Shown: positions 22,041 through 34,258 of the stretch, piece by piece | Layout of the letters: every line of letters starts with the position of its first letter | Position numbering within the stretch: position 1 is the stretch's first letter | NCBI GenBank assembly: GCA_029378245.1 | Contig: JARKIF010000063.1 | Location: forward strand, 1-64,000 | DNA length: 64,000 nt | Source: Roridomyces roridus | Taxonomy: Eukaryota > Basidiomycota > Agaricomycetes > Agaricales > Mycenaceae | Reading direction: 5' to 3' | Translations under genes and position numbers: made by a program | The notes under the pieces: generated by a model | Databases searched by the model: none | What the model saw: the letters and a program-made list of their open reading frames with translations, nothing else | What the model was told of the DNA's origin: nothing

Positions 22041-23301
22041 CGCACGCACGGTCACAAGGACGAAGCCTTGGGCGAGGAAAAGAGCCAACAAATAAATGAG
22101 TGATATTAGTGGTGCCGCGAGGCCCGTACCAAATTCGCTGCCCTACTGCTAGAATACTGGCTGCTTTTATACATTTCTGGTACACTAAAAAGGAAACTGA
22201 ACAATGGCACCATGACTATACTAATTCACACACAAGCGCCCACAAACACCTATTGTTCTCTTTTGATCATCCAATCCCAGCCCTTCAATTGTAGAAGCCA
22301 AGATGGACCCACAAGATCCAACTAGTTACCATCACCGGCGTAACATTCTCCGCATGCTTATGGATCACACAACCCTTGCCCAGGGTTGTATGACTCAGCG
22401 GTTAGCCGGTTCTCGGATCCACGGAACGTGATCATCAGATGTGCCTTGAAACATCCTTGACCGTTCCGCAGTGTGATGATCTCCGAGTGATCGGAGTCGG
22501 CTCTGATTGATGATGCTCGGCGATCAAACAGTTAGTCAACTTGCACGTAGTTGGACTAAGTGCTATTGCTGCCTCCGCTGCTCTCTCTGCAGTGGGAAAT
22601 GTCATTCCCCATGCCCTACATATGTCCTGAGTGCCTCCGAAACCCTCAACTGTCTCCTGTCTCCGTGCAATTGATAATTATCTCTGCTCGAGCGGTTGGT
22701 AGTCCCAAATGAAATGGAACATGCCAGATCAGTCCTAGAGTTACCCGAAGGACCGTAAGGCAATGCCCTCCATTGGTAGTGCTGGTTATTGGTGCATCGA
22801 GCAGTAATAAATGAGGTACGGGATCAACGGTAATAATGGTTGATTTGAACTCGAAAAAGTCCCTGGTTCAAGAATGGATTTCTCGACCCGTATCACCGTT
22901 CGATTCGGGCCCAACCAATGGCGCATCATCATGAGATTATTTTTTTTTGTGTGTGTGCCACGGGCGGTGCACGAGCAACCCAGGAGTGCAGCTAAGCCGT
23001 GTGTGATGTCTCATGTCTGAGCGTGGAGCTTAATTTGCCAAGCATGTCACTGGAATCTGGATCCTGTTCGATTCGGAAGCGGGTCATACTTTGGATTCGA
23101 AACAGGTGACCCGCATTCTTTTCGCCGTTTTCGCTGCCATCAAGGTTCGGACCATATCGACTCGTTCAATCTTTACAAATAAGTATGTATGTATGTGTAC
23201 CCAGAAAGTTTGAATTCCTGACCCGAAACCTGAATCCTCATCCGCTCCTTCCTTCCTTCCTTCCTTCCCTGCAAATCCCTCTCCCAACCGTCCCAAATCA
23301 A
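22041..23301. other. Intergenic; two B-box-like motifs and a TTCC run
   Basis: About 1.26 kb. CCGTTCGATTCGG is at 22896-22908 and CCTGTTCGATTCGG at 23063-23076. (TTCC)n lies near 23250. No gene was recognised. Confidence 0.4.
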
Positions 23302-24742
23302 TCAAACCCCGTACCCAGGAGGCGGTGGCTCAAAAGGCCGAATCGCCTCCGTCCCCGTCCCCGTCCCCTCTAAGCGCTGCACACTCTCCGTCAATTGGCT
23401 CACGACCTGGATCATCGCCATGAACGCAGACTCGCTATTGATGGCACTAGTCGCGGGACCGGTGAGGGCAGGAGTCGACTGGGTGTCTCTGCGTCCCGGG
23501 GCAGGGATGGAGACGCTCAAGATGGGCCTCGCCTCCGAGCCAAGCGGCTCAGCGACCTCAGCCCGACTGGGCGAATTGGAATCGGAGGACGTGTACAGAG
23601 CGCGTTTCTCGCTCGGCCATCGAGAGTGAGCAGCATCATCATCGTGATCTCGAACGAGGAACGGATAAGGCTGTTCTTGAATCTGCCGCGCGCCGGTTTG
23701 ATGGCGCCGACGGCGTATACAACAAAACATCATGATCCCCGCGCCCACCAAAACTAGCCCGCCGAGTGCGGCTCCGACGATAACGCCAATCGACATTGAT
23801 TTGTGCCCGGCGTTGGCATTGGAACTGGAAGGGGAGCTCGAATCTGACGGGGAGGTGATTTTCGGTGGGAGCCCTGGGTCAGTTGCCGATGATGATCCGG
23901 AATTAGAGTCCGAGCCGGAAGCTGCGGCAAGAGCGCCTATCGCTGGTGAGCTCTGCGACGATCCCGGCACATGGGCGGCAGTTGACAGTACGGTTGATCC
24001 CGGCGGAGTACTCTGCGGGATACTGCCGGGAGCGGAATTCTCTGGCGTGGAGCCTGGCTGATTTGTTGATGTGGCTGCTGGAGCCGGACTCGGGCCGGAT
24101 ACCGGCTGGGGATTGACTGGCGTGGCCACCCCCGCTGCTGTGGAGCTCTGCGCGGACGTGGCTGGATCTCCCGATCTGCTCTCCATGAGTATTGTGCAGT
24201 TTAAAGCCAATAGACTCACGTGTAGATCATATAATCAAACCACAAAGCCCACCCCGCCGGTATTTGCATCACTAACGTATGTGGGCCCTCGCTCATCGTG
24301 CGATTGGCGTACGCCAGCTGATTGTATAGCGCTCCCGTCTGGTCGACCGCCCAACCGCCCCGTGGCACTCCGTCGATCAACGCGGTGAATCCTATGGCGA
24401 CGGGGATAGCGTGGCCAGAGGGGTAGGCCAGGAACACGTAGAGCGCGTTCCCTATCAAATACCGGTATATCAAGACGACGTGAGGAGTTGAGGAGGGAAG
24501 GAACTCGTACCGGTGAAGCTGATGACTATGCTCTGCGAGTCACCGTTTGTCGACGGCTGGATGCCCGTCGCCGTACCGTCTCTCAAGCGGCTGGTGTCGA
24601 AGCCCGTGAGGTTGCGGTCCACGGGACCAGAGTGGTATGCGACGAGCGGACTCGCATCGTCAATGGTGGTATTGACTTGCGCTGCCCAACACGAAGAAAT
24701 TGTCACTAGAAAGCATAAGAAAAGGAGGGTAAGGTCCCGCAT
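23302..24742 (-). CDS. Single-pass membrane protein with mucin-like stalk
   Basis: Three exons, 24742-24511, 24451-24220 and 24178-23302, sum to 1341 nt (446 residues) in phase. Signal peptide about 1-21; a beta-rich ectodomain about 22-155 (VNTTIDDASPLVAYHSGP, VISFTGNALYVFLAYPSG, TLVMQIPAGWALWFDYMIYT) of the jelly-roll kind common in basidiomycete surface proteins; a Ser/Thr/Pro-rich stalk about 157-280; one membrane helix about 282-304 (SIGVIVGAALGGLVLVGAGI) followed by CCIRRRRH; and a cytosolic tail with poly-Ser and Pro motifs. This resembles cell-surface sensors or adhesins, but ligand and partners are unknown. The exon 3 acceptor (GAG at 24179-24181) was chosen because it keeps frame. 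Confidence 0.85.
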
Positions 24743-25121
24743 GGTGAGACAGACGAAGGGGTAAGGCAGGGAAAGGAAGGCTTCTCGCGCTCCAGGTTAT
24801 GAACCATCTATCATCATTCAGTCAGACTGACAAGTTGTCCAATGTCAGTGGCACAAGATAACCGCGCGCGCAGGACACTTATAGAAGTCTGACACGCATT
24901 CGAGAACTTGCTATTTGTGCTCAACCGGAGGGAAGAGAGACGATTTCAAGTCGAACAGGAGAAAAACGCTCTGGGCAATTCGACCGTCAGGACCCTCCTT
25001 CAACTTCTCAGGAAAAGACATTCTCACTCACCTAAATACACATGCCAAGAAGCAGGACGTCAAAATGAATCAGAATCAAACAATGATCGAGGAGGAAGGA
25101 AGATTCCCAGTCATGTATCAG

Positions 25122-25950
25122 TCAATCGTCAGTCCACGAAAACGTGATCCTCTCCTCCTCCGATTCGAAAGCGCGGGTACGAGGACTGGAGATTGGGATA
25201 GCCTCCCTTGACAGGCCCTGCGAATGCTGTAATTACGTAGGTGGTGATCAGAAATACGAACTACGAGTCCACGCACCTGCTGTATCCCTCTGGGTGCGTC
25301 TGAGTCTCCCTCCTCATCTGAGAGAGCGGCCGGCCGTTCATCTCGGGAGACAACGCCTCTTTCTGCGCCGACGGTGAAGATCGGAGACCCATGATACGTC
25401 GGTCTAGGGCCCGGGCCCGGAGAGGACGAACGCGACGTAACGGGGGAAGATATCCGACTCGGGTTTCCGCTCCCACGGGCAGGGGTCATGGTCATCACCG
25501 AACAGCGTCTGTGGTGTATTGGGGGCTCGTTCGAGTCGTATGCGGAGGGAGTGTGGACGCATTTCATCGTGAATGGCGTGCGTGCGTTTAGGTTGACCAT
25601 TTTGCTAATTATTAAATAAATGAGGTAAGTACGTGACATAGATGGATGGACGTACCCCTGCTTGACTCGTACGATAGCAGTCATTCTCTTTTGGTGATCC
25701 ACAGTCAGTGGGTTGCGTATCCGCTGGCTATGTAGAAGAGTCAACCAGGAAATTAGATCGTTCAAGTCGACGTACGAGGGTAAGGTGTCTTTGGGAATCA
25801 GATGGGACCTTTCGTCCGGAATGACGCGCTGCCATAGGCAAGTTAGATATCTCCCGAGGATGGAGCAGTAGACAGACGCACCGAGGCATCATCGACGTCC
25901 TCTATATGCGCAGAACCGAGACAACAACACAGGAGGGTATGCAGGGCCAT
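25122..25950 (-). CDS. Small conserved fungal protein of unknown function
   Basis: Five exons, 25950-25882, 25828-25776, 25727-25656, 25604-25277 and 25226-25122, total 627 nt (208 residues), all in phase. The N-terminus has a CCC cluster (MALHTLLCCCLG), then IEDVDDAS and RVIPDERSHLIP. The core VDHQKRMTAIVRVKQGKMVN spans two introns. A Ser/Pro-rich region and an acidic end (RITFSWTDD) follow. I recall similar short proteins with a DHQK...IVR.K.GKMVN core in other Agaricomycetes, but they carry no name or function that I know. The early CCC could be a palmitoylation site; that is speculation. No transmembrane helix is visible. Confidence 0.8.
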
Positions 25951-27950
25951 CGATTGTGAGACGGATGAGAAGGGGAAGGAGAGACAGCGGCAACGGCAGA
26001 GAAAGGGGCATGTATGGACTCACTATTTACATACGACCTCTAGGCTAACCGGGCCTTCAAACGCCTCGGCAAGGTTAGGGATCGGCGGTGTTCACCGTCG
26101 GCGTAGGGATGAATGCCCACGTCTTGCCGAGCGCGAGAGGTCTTGATACCTACCTACCATCCAGAGCCAGAGTCCGGGAAACGCAGCCTCAAGTACTGTG
26201 GTGCTCCCTCTGATACATATCCCGTACGCTTGCGCCCCACCTCGAGCGCCGCTGGAGCGTGAGTGTGGATATGCCAGTCAGAGTTGTCTGTGTGAGTTTC
26301 AGCTTTACATAGGGCAGGCAAATGTTATCGCATAGTGTACTCCGGGCGCCACCGCCTGCTTCTTTGACCAATCTCCTCTGTCCGAAGCGAGTTATGTATG
26401 TTGGCTTCATTTCGCTTGGGGAAGGGAAGGAGAATCAGAAATGGGCGGGGATCTTTCGAGTGTATCATGTCATGTCTCCGCCAAACTGCTTCGCCGCGGA
26501 AACGAGACAGGTTCAGCACAGAGTGAGAGCTTGCTTGACTTGAGGTCAAGATCCGCGGGATTGAGGACGTCGGTAAGGGCTCCCGAGAGGGTCCAGGAAC
26601 CGGCACAACCCAGAACTGAGAGCACCGATGAATCGAAGGAAGGAAGGAAGGGTGGGTATCTTGTCTGCAGGCGCACTCCAAAGGGAAGGACCAGATGGAA
26701 GGCAAGTCAAGACATGGTGGTACAGGATAAAGGAATAGCGCCGAAGACAAAACAAAGCCAACGAACGAACGACGCGGCCTCCGAGTCTCCCGCCACAGCT
26801 TGCCCTCAGCTGACGAATGCCCGCCGATGGTTCCAACTTGGAACCCCGCTCGGCGTCGAGGATTACTTCTCTGAGTCGAAAGGTTCCCAGACTGGCCACG
26901 ACTCCCACAGCAGTTTCGCATTTTCCCGACATGCTCGCAGTCGGCCCCAGTCGGCACCGACATCTCGGCGCCTATTTGATTATAGACTGAGGGACCGCGG
27001 CGTCGAGTAAGTACGTCCCCAAGGATTTCCGAGGAACCACAGGAACCGATACAAAGAGCAAATGCTGGCTCCATAGATGGATTCACTGGACGAAAAGGGT
27101 GGCGACATGAGGCGACATGGTGGTAAGAGATCAAGAAAGGATGCCGCCGGCTGCCGGAGCAAATAGAGCCAAGCAATGACGGCCTCCTTCCGCGACTGCC
27201 GCCCACAATTGGCGCCTTTCGCCAGCTTTCACCTGACGAATCTCCTCGGCTTCCTCGACTGAAACTCACTCCTTTTTTTACCCCTTCCTGTGTAAGCACT
27301 TCGGCCAGACTCGGAACCCCGCGGGGCTACAACGGGGCTACGAAGATTACCTTTGACTCGAAAGGCTCACAAACTGGCGGACTGGGTGAATGCATTCAGG
27401 CCCAGGATTCCTACAGCAGTCTCTATTCTTGCAGCTCTTCCCGACATTCTCGCAGTCAGCATCTTGGCGCCTATTTGATATCGATAACTCGCTAAGCGCG
27501 CCGCGCGCGCATCATAAAAGATCATCTGCCCGCACTGCCTCGCTTGCGGCTTTCCCGCTATCTCTGCTTCCACGACTTGTCTTGCCTTCAAAATAGCATT
27601 GTCTACTGCGCAGTCGTAATCCCCCAACGCGACTCCGCACCCAGAGCAAGTTGACGACAACATCAGCGCCCACTGTAGGTTTTGGGTTAAATTGAATAGC
27701 TGTCAGCTGGTTACCAGGTACGCCCACATCGCTCTCGCTGTCTCGCAGCGACGGTCGTCTCACACCCGCAGTCAGCTCTCTACCGGCCTCTGCGAGCAGA
27801 AAAGCCTCGAATAGTGCGTCTCTGTCCCAAAGAAAGATAGATACCTCCGAGTCTGATGACTCATGCACAGGTATCTGGGCGCTTGCACAGCCGGCGCCTT
27901 TCTTAGCGCCTTAAAAGATCCAAGCCAGCGTCACCAAGGCTAATTCTGAC
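25951..27950. other. 2-kb gene-poor region with a diverged direct duplication
   Basis: Segments about 26825-26990 and 27305-27480 are diverged copies: both have GGAACCCCG, then GATTAC, then TCGAAAGG, then CTCGCAGTC, then CTTGGCGCC- or CTCGGCGCC-TATTTGAT. The largest open frame (26325-27299, minus) has no recognisable composition or homology and is likely spurious. The stretch may be old promoter or transposon DNA. Confidence 0.45.
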
Positions 27951-28997
27951 ATGGCCTCCCCCTTCATCTTCATCCCCGAGCAAGAGGGCTCTGCGTCCTC
28001 AGCCTATCCAATGCCCGCGTACCACAATGCCTACTATGGGACACCGCAAGCAGGCCCGACGCCTTTCCTCCCCCCGGCGACGCTATATCCGTCGTCACCG
28101 TATCTAGGCGCAGGAGGGGACATCCCGGGCTCCCCGTCTGGCAGCCCCAATCCGTTCAATCCAAACAGCGTGCTCTGGCCTTCCGACGCGCCCGAGTCGG
28201 CCTACGGCGCGAGCTGGGTTCCACTGACCCCGCGACAGCGCACAAACTCGTGGCAAGGTCCAGTTGGCGGTGGTGGCTCGCCATTCATCCCACCCAAAGC
28301 TCCGGCCTTCCTCTCTGCCCAGTCGGCCTACACGCCCTGGGTCCCAGGCCACAAGAAATCCAAATCATGGGGCAACACGGCAGCCTACGTCCCCGCTTGG
28401 GTCAACAACAACCCCAATCCCTACGCTCCACCCATTCCGAAACAACAAATTCACCCGTGGCTCAACGGTGACGCCCCGTCTCCGCACTTCCACTTTGATT
28501 TAGCGCCAAACGCGTTTATGCCTCTCCGTCTCGTTAGTGTGCATCCACCGCAGAGCGCACCAGTGGGAGGTCCAGAGTTGGCATCAGCAGCGTTTCATCC
28601 CCCGCGTATCAATGTCCGAATCTTACATCCCAGATTACCATTCTGGCCAATCGACCTCGCACTCCCTGCATCCAGACCCGCTGGATCCGCCCCGCCCATC
28701 TCACTCGGCGACGTCCTCCTCGCTCTCCACCGTGCCCTACACACACGAATCTCACCGACAGATTGGGAGACCTTGAGCGCGGAGGACGCACAAGCTGTGA
28801 CGCACGCATTTGCACGTCGGTGTCGGGCTGCTGCGTTGCGTAGTGGTGTGGCTGCGGTGCATTTGCGTGATCGGGAGGTTGAGGAGAGGAATTATGGGGT
28901 CAAGAGGGTTGATTTTCTCTGTGGGAAGACGGTGTTCAAGGGTCTTGTCAAGGCGCCGGGGGATCCGGAGGGCGTGGTTCGGTTGATTACAGGCTGA
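27951..28997 (+). CDS. DUF6699 domain protein
   Basis: One exon, 348 residues. Residues 1-190 are low complexity, rich in Pro, Ser, Gly, Asn and Tyr (FIPEQEGSASSAYPMP; HKKSKSWGNTAAYVP). The C-terminal 140 residues match DUF6699: INVRILHPRLPFWPIDLALPA, GDVLLALHRALHTRISPTDWETL, then VDFLCGKTVFKGL. These proteins are common in Agaricomycetes. The domain pattern (strand, helix, conserved W and FLG-type end) is well kept but its function is not known. The disordered N-terminus could be an interaction region. Confidence 0.88.
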   Translation: MASPFIFIPEQEGSASSAYPMPAYHNAYYGTPQAGPTPFLPPATLYPSSPYLGAGGDIPGSPSGSPNPFNPNSVLWPSDAPESAYGASWVPLTPRQRTNSWQGPVGGGGSPFIPPKAPAFLSAQSAYTPWVPGHKKSKSWGNTAAYVPAWVNNNPNPYAPPIPKQQIHPWLNGDAPSPHFHFDLAPNAFMPLRLVSVHPPQSAPVGGPELASAAFHPPRINVRILHPRLPFWPIDLALPASRPAGSAPPISLGDVLLALHRALHTRISPTDWETLSAEDAQAVTHAFARRCRAAALRSGVAAVHLRDREVEERNYGVKRVDFLCGKTVFKGLVKAPGDPEGVVRLITG

Positions 28998-29235
28998 AAG
29001 TTTGATCGAGCGAGGTTGGGGCATTTTTATGATTGTATTGCGCTGGTGGACGCTGTTCTTGTTATTCGGTTATTGTATGTGTGTAATTGTCATGATACCT
29101 CCTCGCAATGAATATGGCGTTGTAAATTGTAATGACTCAATCACAGTGGGAACACCATTTGTTTGCGATGCCGCGACAGCTAGTACTACATACTAACCAA
29201 CCAACGCACCAACACATCAATCGGGCATTTAAAAT

Positions 29236-30860
29236 TCAATTCGACCACGCCTCCAACGGCTCCAATCCCCAATTCTCCAACCACGCCTGGAAAAGCCCTG
29301 CAATCTTCATGTGGCCTTCGACACTCGGGTGTAGGGAACTATGCGAGTTGGCAAGTTATTTAGATCTCAGAGACGAGGAAGGAGGAGGAGGGCACGTACT
29401 CGGGATACACATCCGCATAGGTGACCCACCCCGTCGTATCGACGATGAAGAGGTTGTTGTCTCCGAGGGCTTGTCTGTTCGAATACATTCAGAACTCAGA
29501 ACTTGACGAAAGGAGGGAGAGGGAGAGAAACGCACCTGCCCTCGACGACAGTTGGGTACGCCCCCGGGTAATAGTACGAATTCGGACCGTCGGGGTTGGG
29601 CCAGCCCCACTTTACGTCGACTATCTTGAGTACATGGAAAGACAGGGAGATGGAGGTGACGTACGGGAGTGAAGATAAAGAAGGGCTGAGTTGGGTACAG
29701 CACGCGGATAGTCGCGAGGAAGTCCAAGTAGGTCTGAAGTTCATTTCAAATGAGAGGGCTGGAAGATTTATCACAATGAGTGTATGCGTACTTGAACAAA
29801 ATCATCTTGAGTCACGCCCTGCGCTGCGTCGTTGGCTCTATATCGCTGTCAGCCTCCATTCACTAAGTAACGAAGAACGATCGACGCACCCAATATGCAC
29901 GACTACATGAGTCCGCTCGGGGACGTCGCGCGAAAAGTTCCACGGGGTGGTATAGTTGTGTAATGGGTCGTTGAAGTAGCTCGTGTCCTCCGTCTGCATT
30001 GGATTTCACTTGATTCAGATCCGAGTTTTTCAAGGTGCAGCGTGTTTTCGCACCTGGAAGAATTGGAAAGACATCCCATGGACGTTTCCATACGAAAATA
30101 TGTCCTAGATCTTCTCAGCTGCCGAGCAACGTCGAAGGCCAACGGAACTCACCGTGAGCGCCGCACCAGGCTGAGCGACGACTGTCTCCTCGGCTTTGAA
30201 CGTCTCCCCGGTGATGAAGTCCCAGGCGTTCAGAATGCCGTCGGGCGTGGTATATCCCTTTGCATACGGTCATTTGCAGGAAGAGGTAGATGAGAAGAAG
30301 GAAGACGTACCGTGGAGAACGAGTCCCCGATGAATTCAAACGCAATGGAGGAGGGGACGTACGGCACGAGGTGTGCGCCCTACATCCAAGTCCCGTTGAT
30401 CAGCTGATTTCCAAGACGAATCCAGTCGAGTACATAGCCAACAACACCAACTCACCTCATTCAACACGATACTCTCCAAATTCATCTGACTGCTAAAATA
30501 CATCTCCGCATTGATGCGCACCACCGTCGTCCCATTCGCCTCATTCGAATTCAACGTAGCCGGAGCGGGGAGTGGTATGACATTCGCGCCTGGCACCGCA
30601 TCGAAGTTGAAAAACGGCTGGTACGCGATCGACACCCCCAGAGCGACGGAGGGCAAGGTCGTGTTGGGTCCGAGGTTGATTGTCAGGGAGGTGAGGTTCG
30701 CGACGTTGAGTTTGAAGCCAGAGCCGGACCACCAGGTTTCGGGCGCGGTATCCCAGCGGCCGTGGAAGAAGATGAGGGGGTCGGTATTGGGGATGACGGA
30801 GCTTGCAAGGGTGGTTCCCACACCACCAAGTAAAGCGGCAACGAGAGTAAGGAACTTCAT
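29236..30860 (-). CDS. Secreted SGNH/GDSL esterase, CE2-like
   Basis: Ten exons: 30860-30456, 30379-30311, 30257-30153, 30104-30054, 29993-29890, 29837-29792, 29733-29665, 29624-29536, 29474-29400 and 29338-29236. The sum is 1116 nt (371 residues), all in phase. Signal peptide MKFLTLVAALLGGVGTTLA; an N-terminal beta-sandwich (FFHGRWDTAPETWWSGSGFKL) as in carbohydrate esterase family 2; GDS motif with the likely nucleophile Ser near 155; and a C-terminal DSLHPSVEGH giving the Asp/His pair. CE2 enzymes remove acetyl groups from plant polysaccharides or oligosaccharides. Secretion and substrate class are inferred from the fold and signal peptide. The gene is intact. Confidence 0.88.
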
Positions 30861-31373
30861 GTCGTTTTTCAGGCTGGAGTCCACGGATCGGCCGGTGTTA
30901 TGTACTACGGGGAGAACTTCGGAAGAAAGTCCTGACCGCCCGATGAAAAGCCGAGCGTCACTGTCGACAGAGGACATCCGAGAGCAGAAATCGGCCGCCG
31001 TCACATTCGGGTGCAGAGAGCAAACGGTAAGGAAGCATGTGAGCGATTCTCAGCCTCTCATTGCTGACCTCGTGCCTCGGCGGATTTCCGGAGTTCGGCG
31101 AGAGTCGTCCATAATTGTGGGGATGGAAATTTGAGGAGAGAAGGCCGGTGAGTGTGCAATGAAAATCATGGTGGTGGTACGGAGGAAAGAGTTGTTGGCA
31201 TCACGTGCACTGATCGGCCATGGTCTACCAGCCGAAAAGCCTAAAGGTCACACTTGGGTCAAACCAAGGTCAAACACTGTTCAAACCCAGTGCTTAGTGC
31301 AACTTCTTTCTTTTGTCCTTCAGGCTTCTTCAATGTTTCCAATACTTGGATCTTGCCGCAATCTTGCCCTTGT
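30861..31373. other. Intergenic, promoter side of the SGNH esterase gene
   Basis: About 510 bp with no recognised gene or repeat before the hAT-type element C. Confidence 0.35.
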
Positions 31374-31381
31374 CTTGCCCC

Positions 31382-31922
31382 TAGGGATGAGCACCGTCCC
31401 CGTCCCAAGCCGTAAGACGGCCGTCCGTACACGGTTACGGCCCGTACCCGTCGGCCTCGAGGCACCCAAAAAATTTGACGGCCGTCGACGGGTTCAAAAC
31501 GGGTTGGAGCGTTGAAAACCTGATTCACTGTATTCTCCCCTGGAGACCGTTGGGAGCTAAAGGTAAGCCCTTATTCTGTACAACTACAGTGTCAGAAATG
31601 TCCAAAACACTTCGAACAATGCTCACCATTCGTTGTTTTCAATTGATGGGCTGATGTCAGGTGTGATGCGACGTGTGATCTGTGAAGAAATCGGTGTTAT
31701 CCAGCGAGTTGGTGCGAGGGTGAGGTATATTTCGTTTCCGAGCAACACCTATTGACTCTGGGAACACCTTCTGCCCCAAGATCACCTGTTATGAACTGGT
31801 TGCACCAATATTCACCCGTGCCCGTCATTTCACGGCCGTCAACCGTCAATTTGACGGCCCGTACCCGTCTCGGCTTGGGCGATTGACGGCCGTCACCCGT
31901 ACACGGACGGTGCTCATCCCTA
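31382..31922. mobile_element. hAT-type MITE C with 8-bp target duplication
   Basis: TAGGGATGAGCACCGTCC at 31382 is mirrored by GGACGGTGCTCATCCCTA ending at 31922. CTTGCCCC flanks both ends (31374-31381 and 31923-31930). Subterminal regions carry many GACGGCCGTC-type palindromes, possible transposase-binding sites. No coding capacity. It shares the TAGGG end and GACGGCCGTC repeats with MITE D and the TAGGG-type end with element E. Confidence 0.9.
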
Positions 31923-31930
31923 CTTGCCCC

Positions 31931-32421
31931 CAAAATAAAATGAAAATGAAAATAAATCAACATTTGCCAGTTTATGCCGGAAGGATGCCGGTGACGCCAA
32001 GAAGTTACAAATACGTCCCGTCAATTGACAGCAGTGATCCCCTACTCTGATTCGGAGTCTGAATCAGATGATGGACGTGGGGCTCAGGTCTTTTATGCCA
32101 AACAATGCCGGCCATCGACCAACCCTTCCAAGCGATGTCGTATTATAAAAGTGTTGAGAATAGGCCCGCTGTGTGCACGGAGAAATATCGGGACTGGGAA
32201 TATCTGGGATACCGGGCAGTCTGCTTCTACAGCTGCGCCGTAGTCTACCCAGCGCTGCGGCGCAGCCTTGTATTTACTATATATACGGGGGCTTGCGAGC
32301 TCAAGCCCCCAGCTGTTGTATTCGATCAGTTGTCCAATCTAACAAAAAGTGTTTGTTATGAAAATGGCCAGAACATGCATGCATTTCACACTTGTGGAGA
32401 TAACAGCAACATCAGGATTAT
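31931..32421. other. Intergenic between two hAT-type MITEs
   Basis: About 490 bp. A short acidic/Ser reading frame at 32025-32243 is present but unsupported. Nothing else recognised. Confidence 0.35.
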
Positions 32422-32429
32422 TGTGGGAA

Positions 32430-32884
32430 CAAGGGGGTACCACGATAAGCGAGCCGTACTACACCCCGAATTTTTTTTCTCGGGCAGATTGGCCTACCCT
32501 CCCCCCCTCCCAAAGAGGAAATTTCCTTTTTGGGAAGCCCCTATCGTGCTGATTTTAGTGATTTTCGCCCGCCGTTGGCTGGTGTAGGGTGCAGAACTAT
32601 TCCTGTGTCCTCCAATTGACTTCAGAAGCAAGAAACACCCATTATCGAGCAACATATATCTGATGATGTCCCACCACATCACTCAGCACGTGATCATATA
32701 ATCACGTGACTTTTCTGGCTGGTGCAACGGAAAATTGCCTAAAATTCTGTTTCTGCACCAGTTCTTGCCAGGAGAGCCATTCTACTGCTCTGCCAAAAGT
32801 TGGTACAAAACTTTTTTTTCAGCCATCCAAGGGACCCCCCCTCCCCCCCTTTAATAGGAAATTTCTTATCATGGTACCCCCTTG
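32430..32884. mobile_element. hAT-type MITE B, same family as MITE A
   Basis: CAAGGGGGTACCACGATAAG at 32430 and its near complement ending CCCCCTTG at 32884 bound 455 bp. TGTGGGAA flanks both ends (32422-32429 and 32885-32892). The body aligns with the reverse complement of MITE A (18803-19270). Confidence 0.9.
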
Positions 32885-32892
32885 TGTGGGAA

Positions 32893-33978
32893 CAAGAACA
32901 GACAAAGTACATTCACTGAGATGAGCCTGTATTTATACATGCTGCTTATCTAGAATATGAAATAGGTAGAAGATGAAACAGGGTATATTACCATGTTTTG
33001 GCAATAGAGATAGGTTGAACTATTCAGGATCTGTACCTTAATTAGAGAGGAAGAATGGAAGATGTATTCAGGCAGTTGAACACGGTCACGGGAGAGTGGT
33101 GCACGGGGCTCCTACAACAAGGATCACACACCGGATCAGCGATACAATGATGGCACCTGTCACATTTCTATCACATTGCTGGCACTATGGTTCAGAGGCA
33201 ACAATTCAAGTCAACAATCCAAATTTGAATATAATGTGCAAGGTCACTGGTTCCACAAAGTTCGGGAGTTGAGATAACAGGACCACCGGGACTTTGATGG
33301 CTGTGTTGAGGTGATCTGCCGCTTCGGCTGTCATCGCGGCCAACATCCCCACCTGATATCACCATTCACGACCGACTCAGAGCGCCAATGAATTAGAAAG
33401 TATTATTGCAAGGCAGACAGAATGTGTTACAACAGTAGATGGTAGGTAAGGTGTGGAAAAGAAGATGAGGGCAAGGCGGGTGGAGCGCACATCAATGTAA
33501 TGTGAACACGCGGCGGGTGAGGGACGAGGGGGTTGTCGAACGCTGGGACAAAAGGTTGCGACGGATCATTTTTTTTGTTTTGTTTCTGGACATGCGGTAG
33601 GGCGGGGCGCGCGAGGGTATGATGATGTTACAAGCGCAGAAGCGCACTCAGGCGGCTGTGTGCGGCAACATGTGAGCGGGTGTGACCAGGGGACTGCGTC
33701 GTGCAATGGGGCGCGCGCGCTGCGAGGTCGGGCTTCGAAGCGGGAAACGGCTGCGAAGGAAGCGGCGTGGTCAAGGCTTCGAGCGCGACGACTGGCGAGA
33801 AGGGCGAGGTCAGTTGACGAGCGAAGGAGGGCACGCACAATCTCAGGCTCATTGAGCAGCCTCGTACGTGACCCGTGGTGAATCGGTACTAGGGTGACAT
33901 GGCAACGTGCTGGTGACGTTTGCGTGGCGGCAAGGGCGGCAGCAGGGCCGCTGCGCGCAGGGGGTATTGGACTCTGGA
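32893..33978. other. Intergenic
   Basis: About 1.1 kb between repeats, partly AT-rich (32930-33060) and partly GC-rich (33590-33800). No gene was supported. Confidence 0.35.
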
Positions 33979-34258
33979 GTACTGTACTATTTCGACCATA
34001 GGTTCAGGTGACGGGTGACGGCGGCTTGTGAACTGAACCTATTTGGCGTCGGTGACGGTGACGAGCAATTTTTCGCCCTCTGCAAGCCATAAATTACCGA
34101 AATATCTGTGATCCGCGGTCAATCCGAGATGCCGACTTACCAAATATGGGAATTTGATCTGATTGCCGTGTGATTTATGATCCGTGAACATGTTACCCAA
34201 TGAACTTGGTTGGTGACGGGTGACACCCAGTGAACCCATGGTTGAAATAGTACAGTAC
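33979..34258. repeat. 280-bp inverted-repeat element
   Basis: GTACTGTACTATTTCGACCA at 33979 is mirrored by TGGTTGAAATAGTACAGTAC ending at 34258, with further pairing of GGTTCA and GGTGACGGGTGAC. No clear target duplication. Probably a MITE of unknown family. Confidence 0.6.

Noticed and set aside
26325..27299. 324-codon open frame on the minus strand
   Set aside because: No domain, signal or plausible composition; overlaps the diverged direct duplication; probably chance.
32025..32243. Short Ser/Asp-rich open frame between MITEs (DSESESDDGRG)
   Set aside because: Looks like the start of a DDE transposase-derived protein at first sight but has no continuation or domain.
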